Positions 8,794 to 17,863 of a DNA stretch of 64,000 nucleotides are shown one piece after another. Source of the DNA: Candidatus Alloenteromonas pullistercoris (GTDB lineage: Bacteria; Bacillota_I; Bacilli_A; RFN20; CAG-826); contig JADINA010000039.1 of the NCBI GenBank assembly GCA_017694295.1, positions 1 to 64,000 on the forward strand, read 5' to 3'. The notes beneath the pieces are model-generated. The model did no database searches, was not told the DNA's origin, and worked only from the letters and a program-made list of their open reading frames with translations. The translations under genes were made by a program, and so were the position numbers. Position 1 is the stretch's first letter; each line of letters opens with the position of its first letter.

Positions 8794-11007
8794 TTACCGG
8801 CGTCCGCCTTTTCCGCGGGGGCCGCCGTGGCCATGGTGGTCATGGTCGCCGCGGGGGCGCGAAGGCCTTTCGCTCCGCTCGACGTAGCCTTCCGGCTTCT
8901 CCTCGAACTCGCGGTGGCTCACCTTGACCTTGCCCTTCTCGTCGAGTCCGATGACGACGACCTTGAGGGTATCGCCGACCTTGACGGCCTTGGTGGCGTC
9001 CTCGACGTAATTCCAGCTTAGGCGCGAAACGTGGCAAAGCCCATCGGTGTCGCCGAAGAGGTTGACGAAGGCCCCGTATTCCTCGACCCGGGTCACCTTG
9101 CCCTCGAATATCTCGCCGACCTTGGCTTCCCTGACGATGTCGTCGATGATGGCCTTGGCCTTCTCGATCATCGCCTTGTCGCTATGGTAGATGGTGATGG
9201 TCCCATCCTCCTCGACGTCGATCTGGACGCCGCCGCAGTCGGCGATGATGGAGTTGATGACCTTCCCGCCTTGGCCGATGACGTCGCGGATCTTGTCGAC
9301 GTCGATCTTGAAGCTGACCATCTTGGGGGCGTATTTCGACACTTCCTTCCGCGGCTCGGGGATAACCTTGGCGATGGCCTCCCTGATCTCGGCCCGGGCT
9401 TTGTTGGCCTGGGCAAGGGCTTCGGAGAGGACTTCGCGGGTGACGCCGTGGATCTTGATGTCCATCTGGAGGGCGGTGAGGCCCTTGGCGGTGCCGGCGC
9501 ATTTGAAGTCCATGTCGCCGAAATGGTCCTCAAGCCCCTGGATGTCGGTGAGGATGGTGTAGGGGTGGGCTCCATCAAGCGGGCCCGAGGTGATGAGGCC
9601 CATGGCGATGCCGGAGACGATGCCCTTGATGGGGACGCCGGCAGCCATAAGCGACATGCAGTTGGCGCAGATGGAGGCTTGCGAGCTCGAGCCGTTGCTC
9701 TCGACGACGTCGGCGACGCAGCGGATGGTATAGGGGAATTCCTCTTCGCTAGGCAAAACGTAGCTTAAGGCCCTTTCGCCGAGCTTGCCATGGCCGATCT
9801 CCCGCCTTCCGGGGGCGCCCATCCTTCCGATCTCCCCGACCGAATAGGGCGGGAAGTTATAATGGTGCATGAAGCGGCGCTCGGTCTCGCCGGTCAGATC
9901 GTCGATGATCTGCTTATCCGATAGGGGGCCGAGGGTCGTGGTCCCGATGACCTGGGTTTGTCCGCGGGTGAACATGGCCGAGCCATGGGCCCTCGGAAGC
10001 AGGTCGACTTGGCAATCAAGCGGCCTGATCTCATCGACTTTCCGTCCATCGGGCCTGATCTTCTCCTCGGTGATGAGGCGGCGGACCTCGTCGGCCACCA
10101 TCTTCTCGAGGATGTCGTCGACCATGAGCATCGACATCTTGTGGTCGTGCTCATCCTCGTATTCGCGTGAATCGTAATCGTCCTTTATCTCTTTCTTCAA
10201 AGCGTCGATGGCGTCTTGCCTTTCGAGCTTGTCGAATATCGAGATGGCCTTGACCATCCTCTCCCCAATGCGGGAATGAATGTCCTCGACGATCTTCGCA
10301 TCGGGAGCGTAGAGATCGATGTGGCGCTTGGGCTTGCCGATCTCCTCGATGATTCTCTTCTGGAAGGCGCAAAGCTCCTTGATGGCCTCAAAGCCGAACA
10401 TGATGGCGTCGAGCATCTCCTCCTCGGGGACCTCAGCCGCCCCGGCCTCGACCATCATGATGGCGGACTCGGTGCCGGCAACCGCGAGGTTGATGTCGGA
10501 TTTGGCCATCTCCTCCTCGGTCGGATCGATGATGAGCTTGCCATCCACGCGGCCGACGTAAACCCCGGCCACCGGGCCGTCGAAGGGGATGTCGGAGGTG
10601 CATAGGGCCAAGGAGGCGCCGAGCATCCCGGTCATCTCCGGGGTGTTGTCGCGGTCGACGCTCATGACAGTGGCGACGATTTGGACCTCGTTGCGGAAGC
10701 CCTCGGCGAATAGGGGCCTTATCGGCCTATCGATGAGGCGGGCCGACAAGGTGGCGTGCTCGCTGGCGCGCCCTTCGCGGCGGAGGAAGCTGCCGGGGAT
10801 CTTGCCGGCGGCATATTGCTTTTCCTCGTAATTGACCGTCAGAGGGAAGAAATCCCCTTCCTTCGGCTCATCGGCGCAGCAGGCGGTCGCGAGGACGACC
10901 GTGTCGCCGAACCTAACCAAGACCGAGCCATCGGCCTGCTTGGCGATTTCGCCGGCTTCGACTTGCAGATGCCGTCCGGCGAATTCGGTTTCGAACACTT
11001 TCTTCAT
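8794..11007 (-). CDS. pnp: Polyribonucleotide nucleotidyltransferase
   Basis: 737 aa; two RNase PH domains, KH (IGQGGKVINSI) and S1 domains. Confidence 0.97.
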   Translation of the reverse strand: MKKVFETEFAGRHLQVEAGEIAKQADGSVLVRFGDTVVLATACCADEPKEGDFFPLTVNYEEKQYAAGKIPGSFLRREGRASEHATLSARLIDRPIRPLFAEGFRNEVQIVATVMSVDRDNTPEMTGMLGASLALCTSDIPFDGPVAGVYVGRVDGKLIIDPTEEEMAKSDINLAVAGTESAIMMVEAGAAEVPEEEMLDAIMFGFEAIKELCAFQKRIIEEIGKPKRHIDLYAPDAKIVEDIHSRIGERMVKAISIFDKLERQDAIDALKKEIKDDYDSREYEDEHDHKMSMLMVDDILEKMVADEVRRLITEEKIRPDGRKVDEIRPLDCQVDLLPRAHGSAMFTRGQTQVIGTTTLGPLSDKQIIDDLTGETERRFMHHYNFPPYSVGEIGRMGAPGRREIGHGKLGERALSYVLPSEEEFPYTIRCVADVVESNGSSSQASICANCMSLMAAGVPIKGIVSGIAMGLITSGPLDGAHPYTILTDIQGLEDHFGDMDFKCAGTAKGLTALQMDIKIHGVTREVLSEALAQANKARAEIREAIAKVIPEPRKEVSKYAPKMVSFKIDVDKIRDVIGQGGKVINSIIADCGGVQIDVEEDGTITIYHSDKAMIEKAKAIIDDIVREAKVGEIFEGKVTRVEEYGAFVNLFGDTDGLCHVSRLSWNYVEDATKAVKVGDTLKVVVIGLDEKGKVKVSHREFEEKPEGYVERSERPSRPRGDHDHHGHGGPRGKGGRR

Positions 11008-11352
11008 TGTGTTTCCTTTTTCTCTCTTTCTGTTTCTTTCTTAAGCAAACGCGAATATGTTACCACCGCCCCCACTCCCCTTCCACAAGGAAAGAGAAAG
11101 GAACTTCCCGCAAGCGTGCCCACCAAGAGCTTGAAGGAGAACTGGCATACAAGGCGAACTATGGGCAAAGCCCAACCGTCGGCGGTTCCTCTTTCCTTAT
11201 CGCCTCGGCCCCGCCGAGGGCCTTCCCGCTCCGCATTCAGGCTGACCGGAGGCCACGGCTTGGGACGCCCTTTTCGTTTAGGGCTTCGGTTTATGGGGTC
11301 CGGCATAAGGAAAGAGTCCTGGACATCAAAAATACCAATGTTTTCTCCTAAA

Positions 11353-11371
11353 AGTGTTGTAAAGTAACACT
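11353..11371. promoter_or_regulatory. Inverted repeat upstream of AbiEi-like gene
   Basis: AGTGTT gtaaagt AACACT, perfect 6-bp arms, 16 nt before ATG 11387. Confidence 0.55.
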
Positions 11372-11386
11372 AACTGGAGAAAATCA

Positions 11387-11974
11387 ATGGTAATCAGCAT
11401 CCAGCAACTGCTTGATAAGTACAAGGACTACGTCGATCCCAAGGGCAAGATCAGAAGAGACGTGGAATCCGGCAAGCTATTTCATATCGTCCGAGGCCTT
11501 TACGAGACGGATAGGAACGTCGATGGCTCCTATCTGGCCCAGTTCATATACGGCCCGTCCTATCTTTCCTTCGAATATGCCTTATCCAAATACGGCCTAA
11601 TACCCGAAGCCGTCTTTCGAACCTATACATGCGCGAGCTTCGGCAAAAGGCGGAGGAAGCATTACGCGAACGCGTTTGGCGATTACCTATATCGCGACGT
11701 CCCCAAGCGTGTCTACCCCTACGGGTTCAAGATCGTCGTCCAAGGCAACTACTGTTACCACATCGCCACGCCCGAAAAGGCCCTCTGCGACAAACTTTAC
11801 GCGGTTGAGCCGGTCGCCTCGATGAAGGCCTTCAAAGCCCTGCTTTTCGAAGACCTCCGGATCGACGAGGAGGAATTCGACAAGCTGGACAAGGTATTCA
11901 TCAGAAAGATCGCCCCGTTATACAAAAAGAGAAACCTCAACTGGCTAGCCAAGATGGTCGAAGAGGCATCCTAA
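11387..11974 (+). CDS. AbiEi-like type IV toxin-antitoxin antitoxin domain protein
   Basis: N-terminal small HTH-like region, YLSFEYALSKYGLIPE and YHIATPEKALCDKLY patterns typical of AbiEi-like antitoxins. Confidence 0.7.
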   Translation: MVISIQQLLDKYKDYVDPKGKIRRDVESGKLFHIVRGLYETDRNVDGSYLAQFIYGPSYLSFEYALSKYGLIPEAVFRTYTCASFGKRRRKHYANAFGDYLYRDVPKRVYPYGFKIVVQGNYCYHIATPEKALCDKLYAVEPVASMKAFKALLFEDLRIDEEEFDKLDKVFIRKIAPLYKKRNLNWLAKMVEEAS

Positions 11975-11997
11975 TTTGTCTTTAGTCAATTAAAAAA

Positions 11998-12014
11998 CCC
12001 GCCGCAAGGGCGGG
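11998..12014 (-). terminator. Intrinsic terminator of rpsO
   Basis: Minus strand CCCGCC cttgc GGCGGG followed by TTTTTT. Confidence 0.8.
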
Positions 12015-12030
12015 TGGAGGAAGCGTTATC

Positions 12031-12300
12031 TTACTTCCTGATTCCAAGCGAGGCGATGAGCTCGGCGTAGCGCTTCTCGTCGTTGCGGGCGAGATAATCG
12101 AGAAGGCTGCGGCGCTTGCCGACGAGGATGAGTAGGCTGCGGCGGCTCGCGGCGTCCCCGTGGTTGGCTTTCAGATGCTCGGTGAGGGCCTTGATGCGCG
12201 AGGTGAGCAAGGCGATCTGAACCTCGGCGGCGCCGGTGTCCTTCTCGTTCTTGCCGTACTTCTTGACGATGGCAAGGGTCTCTTCTTTGCTAAGGGCCAT
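12031..12300 (-). CDS. rpsO: 30S ribosomal protein S15
   Basis: MALSKEETLAIVKKYGKNEKDTGAAEVQIALLTSRI...RRSLLDYLARND; start at 12300. Confidence 0.97.
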   Translation of the reverse strand: MALSKEETLAIVKKYGKNEKDTGAAEVQIALLTSRIKALTEHLKANHGDAASRRSLLILVGKRRSLLDYLARNDEKRYAELIASLGIRK

Positions 12301-12386
12301 GGTGTTCTCCTTTCCTTTTAACTTGGCATTGCCCGCGCCGCAAGCGGAGAATCTCTTCATGCAGGCCCAGGCAAGCTGCAACGCGT

Positions 12387-12415
12387 ATATTAGGGGAAAC
12401 GGCGAAGAAGCGCAA
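12387..12415 (-). promoter_or_regulatory. Putative sigma-A promoter for rpsO
   Basis: Minus strand TTGCGC -17 nt- TAATAT. Confidence 0.55.
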
Positions 12416-12445
12416 CATTTATCTTGCGCCTTTCCCTCCTTTTTC

Positions 12446-12474
12446 TTGCCTACGCCCACGCGCAAGCATAATAT
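12446..12474 (+). promoter_or_regulatory. Putative sigma-A promoter for typA
   Basis: TTGCCT -17 nt- TAATAT. Confidence 0.55.
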
Positions 12475-12506
12475 AGCAACCGGTTTTTACCCGGAGGCTG
12501 TCATTT

Positions 12507-14342
12507 ATGGATATGCGCAACATCGCGATCATCGCCCACGTCGATCACGGCAAGACGACGCTGGTCAACGCCCTACTCGCCAATTCGGGAGCCTTCCGGG
12601 CCAACGAGGCGGTCCTCGACCGGGCCATGGACTCCAACCCCCAGGAAAGGGAAAGGGGCATCACGATTTTGGCCAAGACGACCTCAATCGTCTATAAAGG
12701 GACGAAGATCAACATCGTCGACACCCCGGGGCACGCCGACTTCGGCGGCGAGGTCGAGCGGATCATGCACATGGTCGACGGCTGCCTATTGCTCGTCGAC
12801 GCGTTCGAGGGGACCATGCCCCAAACCCGCTTCGTGCTGAAAAACGCCATCGAGAACCACATTAAGCCGGTCGTCGTCATCAACAAGGTCGACCGCCCCA
12901 ACGCCGACCCCAAGAAGGCGGTCGATGAGGTGCTCGACCTCTTCATCGAGCTGGGCGCGAGCGACGACATGCTCGATTTCCCCGTCGTCTACGCCTCCGC
13001 CCTCAACGGCACCTCCTCCTACGATCCCGACCCATCGACCCAGCAAAAGGGGATGGACCCGATATTCGAGACCATCATAAAGGAAATCCCCGAGCCCGAT
13101 TGCGACCCTTCCGGGCCATTTAGGATGCAGCCGGCTTTGCTTGACTATAACGAATTCGTCGGGCGCATCGGCATCGGCACCATCCGCGGCGGCTCGGTCA
13201 AAGTCGGCGACACGGTAGCCGACATCTCCCCAAACGGCGAAAGCAAAACCTTCAAGGTCATGAAGCTTTATTCGTTTGAGGGGCTAAAAAGGGTCGAAGT
13301 CAGCAAGGCCGAATGCGGCGACATATGCGCGATCGCCGGCAACCCCGAGCTCAACGTCGGCGACACCATCGGAGCCGATCCAAGCGTCGAGCCCTTGCCG
13401 CCGTTACGCATCGACGAGCCGACCCTGCAAATGGAATTCGGCACCAACTCGAGCCCGCTTAGGGGGCAAGATGGCAAGTTCGTCACCGCCCGCGTCATCG
13501 AGGAAAGGCTTTACGAGGAGGTCCAGCGCGACGTCTCGCTCCGCTACAAGAGGATCCCCAACACCGAGACGTGGACCGTCTCCGGGCGCGGGGAGCTCCA
13601 CCTCTCCGTCCTCATCGAGGCGATGCGCCGGGAAGGCTATGAGCTTGAGGTCAGCAAGCCCCACGTCATCATAAGGGAAATCGACGGGGTCAAATGCGAG
13701 CCCTATGAGGACTTGCAGATCGACGTCCCGAGCGAATTCGTCGGGGACATCATGGATACCCTCGGCCAGCGTGGCGGACTAATGAGCGACATGATCGAAT
13801 CCAACGGCCAAACCCGCCTGGTTTACGTGATCCCCTCCAGAGGCCTATTGGGCTTCGTCTCCAACTTTTTGACCCTCACGAAAGGCTATGGCATCATCAA
13901 CCACACCTTTAAGGAATACCGGCCCGTCTACGCCCACTCGGTCGGGGAAAGGCCGCTTGGGGTGCTCGTAAGCGTCGATAAGGGCCAAGCCACCCCCTAT
14001 TCGATCGAGAAGGTCGAGGAGCACGGCACCATGTTCATCGCCCCCGGGGCCGTTTGCTACGAGGGGATGATCGTCGGGGAGCACCGCTACCCGGTCGACC
14101 TTGCCGTCAACGTCACGGCCGCCAAGCCCCAAACCAACGTCAGAAGCTCGACCAAAGACCAGACCGTCGTCTTGAAGGCCCCGCGGAAGATGACCCTCGA
14201 GGCCTGCCTCGACTACATCAACTCCGACGAATTGGTCGAGATAACCCCGACCGCCTTCCGGATGAGGAAGAGGATCCTCTCCACCCCGGAAAGGAAGAAA
14301 TTCGACGCCAAAAGGAAAGCCCAAGCCGAAGAGAACAAATAG
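12507..14342 (+). CDS. typA: Translational GTPase TypA/BipA
   Basis: [24 protein letters not shown]...[15 protein letters not shown]; 611 aa. Confidence 0.97.
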   Translation: MDMRNIAIIAHVDHGKTTLVNALLANSGAFRANEAVLDRAMDSNPQERERGITILAKTTSIVYKGTKINIVDTPGHADFGGEVERIMHMVDGCLLLVDAFEGTMPQTRFVLKNAIENHIKPVVVINKVDRPNADPKKAVDEVLDLFIELGASDDMLDFPVVYASALNGTSSYDPDPSTQQKGMDPIFETIIKEIPEPDCDPSGPFRMQPALLDYNEFVGRIGIGTIRGGSVKVGDTVADISPNGESKTFKVMKLYSFEGLKRVEVSKAECGDICAIAGNPELNVGDTIGADPSVEPLPPLRIDEPTLQMEFGTNSSPLRGQDGKFVTARVIEERLYEEVQRDVSLRYKRIPNTETWTVSGRGELHLSVLIEAMRREGYELEVSKPHVIIREIDGVKCEPYEDLQIDVPSEFVGDIMDTLGQRGGLMSDMIESNGQTRLVYVIPSRGLLGFVSNFLTLTKGYGIINHTFKEYRPVYAHSVGERPLGVLVSVDKGQATPYSIEKVEEHGTMFIAPGAVCYEGMIVGEHRYPVDLAVNVTAAKPQTNVRSSTKDQTVVLKAPRKMTLEACLDYINSDELVEITPTAFRMRKRILSTPERKKFDAKRKAQAEENK

Positions 14343-14343
14343 G

Positions 14344-14372
14344 AAAAAGCCCCGTCCGAAGCGGGGTTTTTC
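14344..14372. terminator. Bidirectional terminator
   Basis: AAAAAGCCCCG tccgaag CGGGGTTTTT. Confidence 0.75.
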
Positions 14373-15267
14373 AGTTCTTAAGCAATTCCTCAACCGCTTT
14401 TTTGTCGCTACTAAGCTGCTGCTTCAATTCGCCTAAAGAGGTGAATTTCCTCTCGTCACGTATGCGGTAAAGGAAATCGACGTAAACCGTTTTGCCATAA
14501 TCGTCGGTCCCCGAATAGCCAAGCAGATGAACCTCGACGTGGTTTTCGTGGGGGCCGTCGACGCTTGGGTTGTCCCCGACGTTGATCATCGCCTTATAGG
14601 GCATGCCCCCAAGGTAGCATATCCCCGCATAAACCCCCTCTTTTGGGAGGATATAGGGGAAATTGAGAGAAAGGTTAAGGGTCGGGAAGCCGATCTTCCT
14701 CCCGTTTTGGAGGCCTTTGACCGTCTTGCCGCGTATTTCATAGAGATGACCCAATAGGCCCCAGGCCTCTTTGGCCTTGCCTTCTATTAAAAGCCCCTTG
14801 ATCCGGCTAGTCGATATTTTGCCCTTTGAATCGGAAAGCAGCTTGCAGACGTAGGTTTTGTATTTTCGCTTAAGCAAGCCTACGTCCCCTTTTGCCCCAG
14901 CCCCAAAACGGAAGTCCTCCCCAACCACCAATGATTCGGGGGCGATTTTGTCGATGACCTCGGCTAGGAAGGATTCGGGGGGCATGGAGATGAAATCCCT
15001 ATCTGTCTTGACGATAAAGCAATAGTCGATCCCCATCGAGGCGGCGAACCGCTCCTTATCGTCTAGCCCCATCAAGGCCGGGCCGGGGGAAAGAAAGGAA
15101 GAGGGCGGGGGGTCAAAAAGGAGGACCCCGGAATACAATCCATGGAATTTGGCTTCCAAAAGAAGCCGTTGATGGCCTTTGTGGAAGCCGTCGAAATTGC
15201 CAAGGGCGAGGCTTAAGCCCTTTATCGGGGCTATGGCCTTCCCGATTTCGAGTTCAACCGTTTCCAT
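14371..15267 (-). CDS. ribF: Bifunctional riboflavin kinase/FAD synthetase
   Basis: ALGNFDGFHKGHQRLL...VVGEDFRFG...KIGFPTLNL...GVYAGI. Confidence 0.92.
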   Translation of the reverse strand: METVELEIGKAIAPIKGLSLALGNFDGFHKGHQRLLLEAKFHGLYSGVLLFDPPPSSFLSPGPALMGLDDKERFAASMGIDYCFIVKTDRDFISMPPESFLAEVIDKIAPESLVVGEDFRFGAGAKGDVGLLKRKYKTYVCKLLSDSKGKISTSRIKGLLIEGKAKEAWGLLGHLYEIRGKTVKGLQNGRKIGFPTLNLSLNFPYILPKEGVYAGICYLGGMPYKAMINVGDNPSVDGPHENHVEVHLLGYSGTDDYGKTVYVDFLYRIRDERKFTSLGELKQQLSSDKKAVEELLKN

Positions 15268-16106
15268 CAGAACAGCCCCCTTTCCGAGCGGTAGCTCTCC
15301 CCTTCTTTCCTATAGACCGCGACCGCTTCCCCTTCCCTGACGATCAAATACCTTTCCGCCTCGCCAATAAGGTTAAGCCTCTTCCCCTGCTTGGCCGACA
15401 AAACCATCGCCTCATCGGCCTCGATACGAGGCAAATCGACATAGGGGGTCGGGTCGATTGGGTTAAGGAAATTAGGCTTGGAGAAGGAGCGCGCGTCTTT
15501 TAGGGAAAACGGCCCGACCGCGACGCGGCGAAGCTTTTCCAAATGCCCCACGGCTCCGAGCTTCATCGCGATGTCCTCGCCCAAAACCCGGATGTAGGTC
15601 CCCTCGCTCACCTCGCAGCTGAAGTCGATCCGGTTGCCTTTATGGAGCAATAGGCGGATCGAGTAAACCTCGATGTCGCGTTCCTTCCTTTTCACCTGCT
15701 TCCCAAGCCGCGCCATCTTATAGGCGGGGACGCCGTCGGTCTTAAGGGCCGAATAAGCCGGGGAAAGCTGCTTGGAGCGGCCCAAGAAGGAAAAAAGGGC
15801 GGACTCGATGGCTTCCTGGGTGAGCTTCGGGGCTTCCCTTTCCTCGACGACGCGACCGGTTTTGTCGCCGGTGTCGGTCTTGCTACCGAGGATGAGACTT
15901 GCGATGTAGGTTTTCCTTTTTCCTCCAAGATAAGGCAAAAACTTCGTCCCCTGCCCGATGGCGACCACCAAAACCCCGGTCGCGAAGGGGTCGAGGGTCC
16001 CAAGATGCCCCACCTTCCGCGTAAGCGCCGTTTTCATGACGGCGTTATCGACGTCGCGGCTGGTCAGCCCCTCCGGTTTGTCTAAAATCAGGATCCCGCC
16101 GTTCAT
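15267..16106 (-). CDS. truB: tRNA pseudouridine(55) synthase
   Basis: MNGGILILDKPEGLTSRDV...RKVGHLGTLDPFATGVLVVAIG; start 16106 preferred over 16166. Confidence 0.95.
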   Translation of the reverse strand: MNGGILILDKPEGLTSRDVDNAVMKTALTRKVGHLGTLDPFATGVLVVAIGQGTKFLPYLGGKRKTYIASLILGSKTDTGDKTGRVVEEREAPKLTQEAIESALFSFLGRSKQLSPAYSALKTDGVPAYKMARLGKQVKRKERDIEVYSIRLLLHKGNRIDFSCEVSEGTYIRVLGEDIAMKLGAVGHLEKLRRVAVGPFSLKDARSFSKPNFLNPIDPTPYVDLPRIEADEAMVLSAKQGKRLNLIGEAERYLIVREGEAVAVYRKEGESYRSERGLF

Positions 16107-16379
16107 AGCCGGACCATTATAAACCGGCGAAAAGATGTTGGTAAGGAAGATGAGGCGAAGGCTCAAATCAAAGAGACGATGGACGGATTGCTATAATCCA
16201 AATATGGCGTCGCGAAGGCCACCTTAACGGGTAAGCCATTCGCATATCCGATAGCCCCAAGCGAGACGACGCGGAAGGCAATCGCCCCATCGCCTTGGTC
16301 AAACACGGTCGCCGCGACGGAAAGTTCACTCGGCGCGAATGGTTGATACTTGCCCTTCCATTCCCCATAATAGCCCCGA

Positions 16380-17497
16380 TGAAATACCTGCGACGCGTCT
16401 TGGCTTATATCCGGAAAGCCGATGAGAAATACGATTTGATCCAAAAAGGCGACCGGATCGTCATAGGCGTCAGCGGCGGCAAAGACTCCCTTTGCCTGCT
16501 CAAATCGCTTGCGATCTACGGATTTTTCGCCAATAAGGAATTCACCCTTTTGCCCGTCACCCTCGACCTCGGCTTCCCCGGCTTCGACCCAGAGCCCCTA
16601 AACGATTACGCCGCCTCGCTTGGGCTAAGCCTAATCGTTGAGGACTGCCATGACGTCTACGAGATACTTAGGATACAAAGCAAGGGGAAAAGGCTTCCCT
16701 GCTCGATCTGCTCGCGGATGAAGAAGGCGGCCATCAACGAGGTGGCCAATAGGCTGCAGGCCAACAAAGTGGCCTTCGCCCACCACGTCGACGACGCCAT
16801 CGAGACGGCCTTCATGAACCTCGTCCACGGGGGACGGGTCGCGACCTTCGAGCCGAAGATGCGCCTAGAAAGGGCCAACATCACCTTCATCCGCCCCCTA
16901 TGCGAATGCTTCGAGTCGGATTTATCGGGGATGGCAAAGGAGGAAAATCTGCCAGTCGCGGCTAGGGTTTGCCCAAACGACGGGGAAACCGAAAGGCAAT
17001 GGGCCAAGGATTGGCTTGGCAAGCTTTACGCTTCCCGCCCCGACGCCCATCTAAACGCCGCCAACGCCTTGAGCAACCTAGACTCGTTCAACCTCCCTAT
17101 GTCCCACCTCCGCTTCGGCTTGGGGGACGGGCTTTCCGTCGCTCCGTTATCAACGCCCGAGCTAGCCAACGAATACGCCGCTTTGTCGATCAAGAAGGGA
17201 TTGAAGCCCCTTTCTAACGGCCTAGAGACCTACGTGTTCCTCGATAAAGGCAAGGTGTTCGGGGCGGTGAGCTTTCTAATGGGCAAACTCGAAGCCGAGA
17301 TCAGGCTTTGCGAGTTCGACCAAAAACGCGAGGAAAAGGCCATTTGCTGCCTAATCAAGGCGATGGCGGAGGCCGCGTATCGGCGCAACCCCTTTACCTT
17401 CGTCTATTCGGCGAGGAACAAGAAAACCGCCCGGAAGGCCGGCTTCGTTTTGTCAAAGCGGCCCGGCGGGCGGCAGCTCCTAATCAAATCCAACTAG
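16380..17497 (+). CDS. TtcA-like tRNA thiolase with C-terminal GNAT-like domain
   Basis: MKYLRRVLAYIRKADEKYDLI...IVIGVSGGKDSLCLLKSL (PP-loop), LPCSICSRMKKAAINEVA (CxxC); C-terminal about 120 aa resembles an acetyltransferase fold. Confidence 0.8.
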
Positions 17498-17500
17498 AGG

Positions 17501-17857
17501 CTATTTATTCAGCTTCCTGAGGTCGCTTTCCTCCTTTTGGAGCGCTTCCTCAAGCCGCTCGGCCTTTTTGAAGGAATCGTCGTAAAGGAAGGTGACCTTC
17601 GGGGCTTTGTATAGGTCAAGCCGGCTGGCGAGCCGCGACCTGACGAAGCCCTCGCTTTTCTTTAGCTCGGCTAGCGAGCTCCCCTCATGTCCAGAGGAGA
17701 AGAAGGTGACGTAGACCCGGGCCTCGGAGTAATCGGAGTTGACGACGACCTCGTTTATGGAGACGAGCCCGATCTTCGGGTTCTTTATCTCCTTCATGAC
17801 GATGTCGGCGATGTCTTTGGCGATGACGGCTTTTATCCGCCCGTTGCGGAGGGCCAT
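17501..17857 (-). CDS. rbfA: Ribosome-binding factor A
   Basis: Size, synteny with infB, EARVYVTFFSSG, VTFLYDDSFKKAERLEEAL. Confidence 0.9.
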   Translation of the reverse strand: MALRNGRIKAVIAKDIADIVMKEIKNPKIGLVSINEVVVNSDYSEARVYVTFFSSGHEGSSLAELKKSEGFVRSRLASRLDLYKAPKVTFLYDDSFKKAERLEEALQKEESDLRKLNK

Positions 17858-17863
17858 GATCCC

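Noticed and set aside
9031-9768. 245-aa plus-strand ORF opposite pnp
   Set aside because: Antisense to highly conserved pnp with low-complexity D/G/V composition
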